A stretch of DNA of 64,000 nt from Nordella sp. HKS 07 (lineage in GTDB: Bacteria > Pseudomonadota > Alphaproteobacteria > Rhizobiales > Aestuariivirgaceae), in contig NZ_CP049258.1 of NCBI RefSeq assembly GCF_011046735.1, forward strand, positions 4,048,001-4,112,000, in the 5' to 3' direction. Made by a program: the position numbers and the translations under genes. Positions 26,631 to 33,245 of this stretch are shown in pieces; position 1 is the first letter of the stretch; each line of letters opens with the position of its first letter. Below the pieces are notes generated by a model. The model saw only the letters and a program-made list of their open reading frames with translations. It did no database searches and had not been told where the DNA came from.

Positions 26631-27230
26631 GTGTCGGCACGCAACACCGAGAATGGCCTGGCCGGCGACCCGGACAGTGGGCTCCTCGCGGCTGCGGCGC
26701 TGGGCGATGAGAAGGCGTTCGCCGGCCTCGTCGATCGGCATTACGAGCTAGTCTACCGCGTGGTCTGGCGGGTAACGTCGGGCCACGCGGATACCGCCGA
26801 TATCGTCCAGGAAGCCTTCCTCAGGCTGTGGAACAATCCGGGGCAGGTGCGCCAGGGGGGCGCCTTGCGCGGCTGGTTGATCCGGGTGGCGACCAATCTC
26901 GCCATCGACCGGGCCCGGCGCAAGCAGGGCTCCAATATCGACGACCAGCCCGAAATCGCCGCCGCGGGGCCGGACGCCCTGGACCAGGTCCTGGGCGACA
27001 GCTCGGCCCGTGAAATAGAATCTGCTCTGGCGCGGCTGCCGGAGCGACAGCGTTTGGCCCTCTCGCTCGTCTATTACGAGAATATGAGTAATATCGAGGC
27101 CGCCGCCGCCATGGAGATCAGCGTCGATGCTATTGAAAGCCTGTTGGCCCGGGGCCGGCGGGCCCTCAAGGCCGATCTCAGGGACCGCTGGCGCGACCTC
27201 CTTGCCGATATCGGCGAGATGAGCCAATGA
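26631..27230 (+). CDS. ECF-type RNA polymerase sigma factor
   Basis: 199 residues with a GTG start at 26631 (GGAAG nearby upstream). Region 2 is FAGLVDRHYELVYRVVWRVT...ADIVQEAFLRLWNNP, with RGWLIRVATNLAIDRARR completing it. Region 4 is ALARLPERQRLALSLVYYEN and SNIEAAAAMEISVDAIESLLARGRRALK. It directs transcription of a small regulon, probably including this cluster. It is followed after 10 bp by a membrane protein suited to be its anti-sigma factor. Confidence 0.93.
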   Translation: MSARNTENGLAGDPDSGLLAAAALGDEKAFAGLVDRHYELVYRVVWRVTSGHADTADIVQEAFLRLWNNPGQVRQGGALRGWLIRVATNLAIDRARRKQGSNIDDQPEIAAAGPDALDQVLGDSSAREIESALARLPERQRLALSLVYYENMSNIEAAAAMEISVDAIESLLARGRRALKADLRDRWRDLLADIGEMSQ

Positions 27231-27240
27231 GGAGGCTCTG

Positions 27241-27696
27241 ATGGACGCGACGAGGACGAGACTGGCAGAAGTTCTGGCCGCCTATGGCGCGGACCCGGCG
27301 CGCTGGCCCGCATCCGAGCGGGAAGGCCTCGAGGTCCTGGTCCGTGCGCAGCCGGCGCTCCTGGCCGAGGCCCGGCAGGTCGACCGGATCCTGGCGCGGG
27401 CCGCAAGACCGACGCCGCCGGCCGGCGCCAGGGCCCAGCTCCTGGCGCGCGCCGCGCGTGAGCCGCAGAAGGTCAATGTCACCCCTCTCGACCATGGCCG
27501 GGTGAGGCCCCGGCCTTCGATCTGGTCCTGGGGCACGGCGGCGGCGCTGGCCGCCTCCTTCGCTTTCGGCATTTTCCTCGGCGGCAATACGAACTTCGTC
27601 AATCTTCGCGGCGACAACGATGTGGTCGAGATCGACGACCCGATCGTGCTGACCGGCATCGACGACGCGCCCGATCTCTTGGAAGGTGGAGGCTGA
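27241..27696 (+). CDS. Single-pass membrane protein, putative anti-sigma factor
   Basis: 151 residues. The N-terminal cytoplasmic part (LAEVLAAYGADPARWPASER) and a helical middle are followed by one TM helix near residues 99-117 (WGTAAALAASFAFGIFLGG), then an acidic periplasmic tail (DNDVVEIDDPIVLTGIDD). Position directly after an ECF sigma gene and this topology suggest an anti-sigma factor, but I see no zinc anti-sigma HxxxCxxC motif. The stop overlaps the next start (TGATG). Confidence 0.65.
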   Translation: MDATRTRLAEVLAAYGADPARWPASEREGLEVLVRAQPALLAEARQVDRILARAARPTPPAGARAQLLARAAREPQKVNVTPLDHGRVRPRPSIWSWGTAAALAASFAFGIFLGGNTNFVNLRGDNDVVEIDDPIVLTGIDDAPDLLEGGG

Positions 27697-28265
27697 TGAC
27701 GTCGCCTGCCGATACGTCGCCTGTCGATACGCTGCCGCGCGATACGTCGCCGCAGGGTCCCTTCGCCTCGTGGCCGCATTGGACAAAGCTGCTGCTGGTC
27801 GCCTCCCTGGCGGTCAATCTGCTGATCGCAGGCGCCGCCGGCATGAGCTATTTCGCGCCCGAGCGGATCGAGCGCTGGAGCGGGGCGAGCTTCACCCAGC
27901 TTCTGCCGCGCAGTTTCCTCACCGAGCTGCCGGATGAACGGCGCCGCGAATTCCTCGATCTGCTCAAGAGCCGGCGCGATGCCTTCCGCGAGTCGCGCCA
28001 GGATATGACCGCGGCGGCGCAGCGCTTCGCCGACGCGCTCGAGCGCAATCCTTATGACGAGGCCCAGGTCAATGCGGCGATCGACGATTTCACCAGGCTC
28101 AGCAACGACATGGTCGACAGCGGCACGCTGATGACCCGGCAGATCATCCAGAAGCTCACGCCTGTGGAACGCAGCAAGCTCGCCGCGGCGGTCCGCGACC
28201 GGCTCGAGCGCATTCAGCAGCGCCGCAAGAAGTGGCAGACGGACAACCACAAGGACCGCGGCTGA
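27696..28265 (+). CDS. Periplasmic heavy-metal sensor / CpxP-ZraP-like membrane-anchored protein
   Basis: 189 residues. One TM helix (LLLVASLAVNLLIAGAAGMSYF) near residue 32 anchors a helical periplasmic domain: FLTELPDERRREFLDLLKSRRDAF, ADALERNPYDEAQVNAAIDDF and IIQKLTPVERSKLAAAV. These are features of the heavy-metal resistance (CpxP/CnrX/ZraP-like) family, where LTPxER-type helices sense metals or misfolded proteins. It overlaps the anti-sigma-like gene, so sigma factor, anti-sigma and periplasmic sensor are likely co-expressed as a CnrYXH-like relay. The metal-binding His/Met residues of CnrX are not evident. Confidence 0.75.
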   Translation: MTSPADTSPVDTLPRDTSPQGPFASWPHWTKLLLVASLAVNLLIAGAAGMSYFAPERIERWSGASFTQLLPRSFLTELPDERRREFLDLLKSRRDAFRESRQDMTAAAQRFADALERNPYDEAQVNAAIDDFTRLSNDMVDSGTLMTRQIIQKLTPVERSKLAAAVRDRLERIQQRRKKWQTDNHKDRG

Positions 28266-28522
28266 GCGGTATGCGCACGGCGTGCTGAGGTACCGATAAC
28301 CGCCGCGGTCTCTTGACTTCGTGGAGCGGAATGGGGGAGTTTGGAAATGCAATCCTCCCGGGCGCGCGTCTGAAGAGCGGTGCGTGCGTCTTGCACACCG
28401 ATTGTGATGCGGGACAAACTACATTGATAAGATCTTTGTTTTCACTGGGTTCGTTCTTCGCCCAGGGAAATATCCGCAGCGCTTCCTTGTCGCGAAAGTC
28501 GAGCAACTTCTGTGGTCGATGA
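28266..28522. other. Intergenic region without recognised gene
   Basis: 257 bp between the CpxP-like gene and the HTH gene. I found no conserved open frame. A TTGACT near 28312 could be a -35 element, but no convincing -10 follows. Confidence 0.4.
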
Positions 28523-28879
28523 ATGGATAATATGATGAAAGTGTATCGGTTTACGGAGAGCGGGCTGGACAGTGTCATAATTGCCGCTGCCAGATTTCTG
28601 GTCGATCCGATCATCAACGGTCTTCATCGCGTTATCGCGCTGGGCATCGTAATGCTCAAGGCACTGATCGGTGGGCGGGTGGTGAGAGTTCTGCGCTTCG
28701 ATATAGGCACGACGCAGGCTGACCTGGCGAGGATGATTCATTGCGACCCGCTCACCATCTGCAGGTGGGAACGAGGCGAGAGCGAAATCGTCGTGCGTCT
28801 GCACGGCGTCGAGTGGCTGAAACTGCCTGGCGACGAAGGTGTGAGCGAAATCAGCGGCTGGGCGATTTCGCAGGCCTAA
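28523..28879 (+). CDS. Helix-turn-helix (XRE-like) regulator
   Basis: 118 residues from the ATG at 28523; ATGs at 28532 and 28535 are also possible since conservation begins at VYRFTESGLDSV. That N-terminal segment plus NGLHRVIAL, then VVRVLRFDIGTTQADLARMI and DPLTICRWERGES, match a family of small XRE regulators with a C-terminal helix-turn-helix. In better-kept members the region between residues 20 and 55 is more polar; here it is hydrophobic, so this copy is diverged. The target is unknown. Confidence 0.7.
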   Translation: MDNMMKVYRFTESGLDSVIIAAARFLVDPIINGLHRVIALGIVMLKALIGGRVVRVLRFDIGTTQADLARMIHCDPLTICRWERGESEIVVRLHGVEWLKLPGDEGVSEISGWAISQA

Positions 28880-29250
28880 AGAAGTCGATTGCAATTGATG
28901 GCTGTGATCCGGCCAACTATCAGTTGGCTGCCTAGGAATTGCTTGCCTGTCTCCACGTAAACTGTTAAGCGCGCCTCGCGGAGAGCATTGCGCATCGAGG
29001 TTTCATTTTGCCGTCGTAAGGACCGGTCTCATCCAGTTCCACCTGCACCAGGGATAGCGAACGCTTTCCCTGGCTGCTTTCGTTCACGCGGTGGCGGACT
29101 TGAGACCGGTCTGGCTTTGTCAGAATGCGCCGTGCGCAGCCTTGTGCTGTCTCAAGCTCTCCATCATCCGTAGCAACCGCCAAACCGTACCCGTGAAGGG
29201 CTTCTCTCGCCGCCGTCCTGGTGAACTTCCTTTCGGAAGTCCAAGACGAC
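28880..29250. other. 371-bp gap with only a weak candidate frame
   Basis: No gene is convincing here. The minus strand has a 95-codon open frame from ATG 29252 to 28965 (internal sequence GYGLAVATDDGELETAQG, C-terminus KPRCAMLSARRA). Its ATG is the same ACATGT that starts DUF1062 on the other strand. I recognise no family and leave it as a candidate only. Confidence 0.35.
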
Positions 29251-29835
29251 ATGTGCAAAGCTACTCTGGTCCGTTGGACCATTATCCCGTTGATTGCGCC
29301 GAGACCCTGGATCGCCTGCGGCGGCTGCGGTGGCCTCAAACCCTTCGAGCCCAGCGGCAGGATCAGGCTGAACGCCAATGGCAGGAGGCTCGATGCCTGG
29401 CTGATCTATAAATGCCTCGTTTGCGCGCGGACCTGGAACCGCCCGCTGTTCGAGCGCCGCGCCTTGAAGGATATCGACCCCGCCACGTTGGAAGCCCTGC
29501 ATTTCAGCGCTCCCGACTGGGTGCGGGCGCGGGAATTCGACATCGAGGATCTGCGCCGCAAGGCGCAGCGCATCGACGAATGCGCTGAGGTTGAAATCCG
29601 CAAGGAGATCCTGAGCGACACCGGGCATCCGACCGTGACCGTCATCGAACTGGAGGTCGCGTTGCCGACATGCCTCAGGCTTGATCGTCTGTTGAGCGCG
29701 GAGCTGGGCCTTTCGCGAACGAGACTTCAGACGCTCCAAGCCGAGGGAGGATTGCGTATCGAGCCCGCTCGCAAGGATGTCCTGCGTCGGCGGGTCAGGA
29801 GCGGAACTCGGGTGATGCTGATGCGGACATCCTGA
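29251..29835 (+). CDS. DUF1062 family protein (zinc-ribbon plus S4-like segment)
   Basis: 194 residues from the ATG at 29251; GTG at 29221 is an alternative. The family N-terminus VRWTIIPLIAPRPWIACGGCGG is followed by RIRLNANGRRLDAWLIYKC and TWNRPLFERR. Two Cys pairs, CGGC near residue 22 and CLVC near 55, look like a zinc ribbon. The C-terminal LRLDRLLSAELGLSRTRLQ and then EGGLRIEP resemble an S4 RNA-binding fold, which would make it a nucleic-acid-binding protein. That domain reading is my inference; DUF1062 has no established function that I know. Confidence 0.8.
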   Translation: MCKATLVRWTIIPLIAPRPWIACGGCGGLKPFEPSGRIRLNANGRRLDAWLIYKCLVCARTWNRPLFERRALKDIDPATLEALHFSAPDWVRAREFDIEDLRRKAQRIDECAEVEIRKEILSDTGHPTVTVIELEVALPTCLRLDRLLSAELGLSRTRLQTLQAEGGLRIEPARKDVLRRRVRSGTRVMLMRTS

Positions 29836-29987
29836 GGGCTCGATATCTCCACTCATCATGGCCGGGCCCCGAGCCGGCCATCCAGCCTCCCCGCTGTACA
29901 GCTGTTGCACGGATGGACTGGATGGCCGCCTCCATGGCCGGGTTAAACCCGGCCATCCGGGCGGCCATGACGAATGGGAGCGGGGAG
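29836..29987. repeat. REP-like hairpins between DUF1062 and the nucleotidyltransferase-like gene
   Basis: Two palindromes lie in this convergent gap. ATGGCCGG...CCGGCCAT is near 29860-29883. ATGGCCGGGTT / AACCCGGCCAT, separated by one base, is at about 29934-29956. They may terminate transcription from both sides and resemble other dispersed GC-rich hairpins in the window. Confidence 0.55.
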
Positions 29988-30551
29988 CTAAGGCAACTCG
30001 ACCGTGACGTTGGGCCAGCGCTGGTGCCATTTCTTTTCCGCGATGCGCGCCGTGTAGGTCGACTTTCGAGTCCGCCCGCGCGGCGTCGGCCGGATGGACA
30101 TCGAGAACAGATCCTCAAGCCCATAGGGCGCGAGGATCTCGAGTCGGTCTTGCGCGTCGAGCCTGACGGCGACGCAAGTCGGCGTATCGAGCCAGAAGCG
30201 CAGCGCGTCGGCCGTCGAGCCATAGGGGGCGTCGCCGTTGCGGACATGCATGCGCGCCTGGTTGCGCACGCTCCAGGGCAAAGCGGGCTCGATTTCCCGC
30301 AGCCGCTTTTCGAGGGCCGCATCGTGCTCGCTATCGCGGTTCTCGGGATCGAAATACAGGACATCGATGTCGTCGACGGCGGTAGCGGCGGTGAAGCCCG
30401 AAAGTTCGTCCCATACCGCGGCCCGGATAAAGCCGGCACCTATGGCCCAGTCCGGCAGGGCCAGGGAGCGCACGATCTCCAGGGACGTGAGGCGGAGCGG
30501 CGCCAGTCTGAGGATCGCTTCCAGACGCTGCCCGAGATCACTGTCATGCAT
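29988..30551 (-). CDS. Nucleotidyltransferase-family protein (NTP_transf_6 / DUF925)
   Basis: 187 residues. Conserved features are LPDWAIGAGFIRAAVWDELSG near residue 33, the acidic pair DDIDVLYFDPEN near 60, SVRNQARMHVRNGDAPY and a C-terminal YTARIAEKKWHQRWP. These mark the NTP_transf_6 family, distant relatives of nucleotidyltransferases. The biochemical role is unknown. It ends in a gap shared with DUF1062 and starts 33 bp from the stop of the PAS kinase gene on the same strand. Confidence 0.85.
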   Translation of the reverse strand: MHDSDLGQRLEAILRLAPLRLTSLEIVRSLALPDWAIGAGFIRAAVWDELSGFTAATAVDDIDVLYFDPENRDSEHDAALEKRLREIEPALPWSVRNQARMHVRNGDAPYGSTADALRFWLDTPTCVAVRLDAQDRLEILAPYGLEDLFSMSIRPTPRGRTRKSTYTARIAEKKWHQRWPNVTVELP

Positions 30552-30584
30552 GAGAAGCGGCCTTGCTTGGCGGTGCGGCCTGGC

Positions 30585-32897
30585 TTAGGCCGCCGCCGAA
30601 TGGGCGGGCTTGGCCTGGGCCACCGGCAGCTTCACCGTAACGATGGTGCCCTTGCCGATCTCGCTGTCGATGGTGAGCGAGCCGCCATGCAGCTCGACCA
30701 GCGACTTCGAGATGGCGAGGCCAAGGCCTGAGCCGCCCTTTGTCTTGGTGAACTGGTTCTCGACCTGCTCGAAGGGGCGGCCGAGCTTCTCGATGTCCTT
30801 GGGCGGTATGCCGATGCCGGTATCGGCGATGGAGATCACCGCCTGCTCGCCTTCGAGCCTGGCGGTGAGCATCACGCGCCCGCCTTCCGGCGTGAACTTC
30901 ACCGCATTGGAAGTGAGGTTGATGAGGACCTGCTTGACGGCGCGGGTATCCATATCGACCTTGAGCTTCTTCGGCGCCTTGCACAGGAGCTCGACCTTGC
31001 TTTCGTGGGCCCGTGCTTCGACGAGGCGCAAGGCCTCGTGGACGATCTCGGAGAGGTCCGCCTTCTGCAGCTCGAGCTTGAGACGGCCGGCCTCGATCTT
31101 CGACATGTCGAGGATGTCGCTGATCACGTCGAGCAGGAATTGGCCGCTCTTGTGGATGTCGCGCGCATATTCGATGTACTTGCCGGCGCCGATCGGGCCG
31201 AACATCTGGTTCTCCATCACCTGGCTGAAGCCGATGATGGCATTGAGCGGCGTCCTGAGCTCGTGGCTCATATTGGCCAGGAATTCCGATTTCGAGCGGC
31301 TGGCGGCCTCCGCCCTGGTCTTTTCGCGCGAATATTTGTCGGCGAGGTCGGCGAGGCGCTGCGACTGCTGTTCGGCCAGGAGACGCTCCTTCTGCAGGTC
31401 GCGCACCGTCATCATCAGTTCGCGTTCGGAGAGGAGGAGGCGCTCTTCCTGCTGCTTCAAGGGCGTGATGTCGGTGCCGACCGAGACGAAGCCGCCATCC
31501 TTGGTGCGCCTTTCGTTGATCTGCAGCCAGCGCCCGTCGCCCAATTGCACCTCGAAGGTATTGCCTTCGCTGGTGTCGCGGCTGTGGATCGGCATGCGCT
31601 GGCGCACCGCCGGCTCCTTGGCGGTCTTGGCCACGAATTCATAGGGCGTGCCGGGCGTGCACACGCTGGCGGGCAGCGAATGGAACTGCTGGTACTTGGT
31701 GTTGCAGAGCACGAGGCGGTTATCTGAGTCCCACAGCACGAAAGCTTCCGAGATGTTCTCGATCGCGTCCTTGAGGCGCAGCTCGGCTTCCTGGTTGAGG
31801 CGGTCGGCGAGCTTCTGCGCGGTGATGTCGATGACGATGCCGACGAGATGCGGCTCCACCTCTTCCGGCGCGTGCGAGAGCTCGGCGCGGGCCCTGAGCC
31901 ACACCCAGTTGCCGTCGACATGGCGCATGCGGAACTCGTGGTCGAAGACCGTCTTCTGGCCGGTGAGCAGGGCCTCGACCACTTCCTCGAGTTGCGCGTC
32001 GTCCGGGTGGATGCGGTCGGCGACGTCGCCGAAATTGAGGAATTCGCCGGTCTCCTCGAGGCCGAGGATGTCGTACATGGATTTCGACCAGAAGATCCGG
32101 CCGCGCGCTATGTCCCAGTCCCACAGGCCGCAATGGCCGCGGTCGAGCGCCTTGTCGAGGCGCTCGGTGGCGACCGTCAAGGTGCGGTCGGCTTCCGACG
32201 CCTTCGCCGCCTGCCAGTGGAAGGCGCCGCCCAGCATCATGAGGACGAGGAAGGTGACGGCGAACAGGATGCTCACCTGCATGACGCTATCCTTCCAGGC
32301 GCGCATGACGTCGGCGCGTTTCTGGATGACGAGCAGGCTGCCTGGCAAGGGCGCCAGGTCGCTCATGCCGACATAGGCTTCCTCGCCCGAGGCGAGCTGG
32401 ATGCGCGCCATTTCGGTGTCGTTGATGTTGATTTCGGTGATGAAGCGATTGGACAGCACATCGCCGATCGTCTGGCCGGCGATTGTGCCGTCCGCCTTCG
32501 AGGCGACCGTGATCATGCCGCCGGCATTGACATAGGCGAAGATGCGGCCCTCGCGCTGCGCCTCGGGAAGAAGTGCTGCGTCGAGATCTTCCTGGGTGAA
32601 GGGCTTCGGCGTGTAACCGGACTGGAGCTGGGTGCGCGCCGCCTGCTTGATGTGCTGGGCGGCGGCGGTGGCATAGAGGAGGGTCTGGCGGTTCTGCTCG
32701 GCGAGATGCGTCATCCGGCTTTGCGCCAGCTGGAGGAACAGGGCCAGCGCCAGGGTGACGAGGAAGAGCGAGACGAGGACGGTGATGAGAATGCGTAAGC
32801 TGCGCTCACCTATGGTAATTCGGGCCCAGCCGGGCAAGGGCAGGCGGAGCACCCGCTCCTTGAAGAAAAGTCCGCCCAATTGTGCTCTGCTGCTCAA
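30585..32897 (-). CDS. Membrane PAS-domain sensor histidine kinase (PleC/DivJ-like H-box)
   Basis: 770 residues, TTG start at 32897 with a GGGGGCG-type site before it; a later GTG at 32852 is possible. TM helices near residues 35-57 and 207-225 flank a periplasmic sensor of about 150 residues. PAS domains follow near 252-362 (CGLWDWDIARGRIFWS, RIHPDD) and 378-482 (ISEAFVLWDSDNRLVLCN). Then a coiled coil, the H-box SEFLANMSHELRTPLNAIIG with His545, and a catalytic domain (QVLINLTSNAVKFTPEGG, ADTGIGIPPKD, GGSGLGLAISKSLVELHGG). The H-box and following FGPIGAGKYIEYARDIHKSG resemble the alphaproteobacterial PleC/DivJ/PdhS group, which acts on DivK. No receiver domain is attached. Assignment to cell-cycle signalling is inference. 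Confidence 0.85.
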   Translation of the reverse strand: MSSRAQLGGLFFKERVLRLPLPGWARITIGERSLRILITVLVSLFLVTLALALFLQLAQSRMTHLAEQNRQTLLYATAAAQHIKQAARTQLQSGYTPKPFTQEDLDAALLPEAQREGRIFAYVNAGGMITVASKADGTIAGQTIGDVLSNRFITEININDTEMARIQLASGEEAYVGMSDLAPLPGSLLVIQKRADVMRAWKDSVMQVSILFAVTFLVLMMLGGAFHWQAAKASEADRTLTVATERLDKALDRGHCGLWDWDIARGRIFWSKSMYDILGLEETGEFLNFGDVADRIHPDDAQLEEVVEALLTGQKTVFDHEFRMRHVDGNWVWLRARAELSHAPEEVEPHLVGIVIDITAQKLADRLNQEAELRLKDAIENISEAFVLWDSDNRLVLCNTKYQQFHSLPASVCTPGTPYEFVAKTAKEPAVRQRMPIHSRDTSEGNTFEVQLGDGRWLQINERRTKDGGFVSVGTDITPLKQQEERLLLSERELMMTVRDLQKERLLAEQQSQRLADLADKYSREKTRAEAASRSKSEFLANMSHELRTPLNAIIGFSQVMENQMFGPIGAGKYIEYARDIHKSGQFLLDVISDILDMSKIEAGRLKLELQKADLSEIVHEALRLVEARAHESKVELLCKAPKKLKVDMDTRAVKQVLINLTSNAVKFTPEGGRVMLTARLEGEQAVISIADTGIGIPPKDIEKLGRPFEQVENQFTKTKGGSGLGLAISKSLVELHGGSLTIDSEIGKGTIVTVKLPVAQAKPAHSAAA

Positions 32898-33245
32898 CTT
32901 TCGCCCCCTGCGTGGCGCTCATTCACCGGGAATCCCAGCACCCCCTAAACAACCAACGACCTCACGAATCATGGCCTATTGATTCGTATGTGCAGTGATT
33001 TGTCCAGCTGGAAACCGGCCTAACTATGGAGCGCCCGGAAGGAGCGTTTTTAGGGCGGTTTTCGAGCTATCCGGGGGCTGACAGGGAGTCGGCTCGGCGT
33101 GATTTGGGCATGCCGATCCGAATCGGAATGTCAACCGTTGCGGGTACTTAAGGGATCGAGCCTGCTGTCGTCCTTCAACATTTCCCCCTCTCCCATTGAT
33201 TGGCAACGGAGAGGGGAAATCTCTGCGCTCGCGCCGAGCGTCGGC
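32898..33245. other. 348-bp gap with a hairpin after pepN
   Basis: No gene is supported. TTTCCCCCTCTCC (33181 on) and GGAGAGGGGAAA (ending near 33219) can pair around a 14-nt loop and may be the pepN terminator. The rest should contain the promoter of the kinase gene; no clear -35/-10 pair is visible. Confidence 0.45.
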
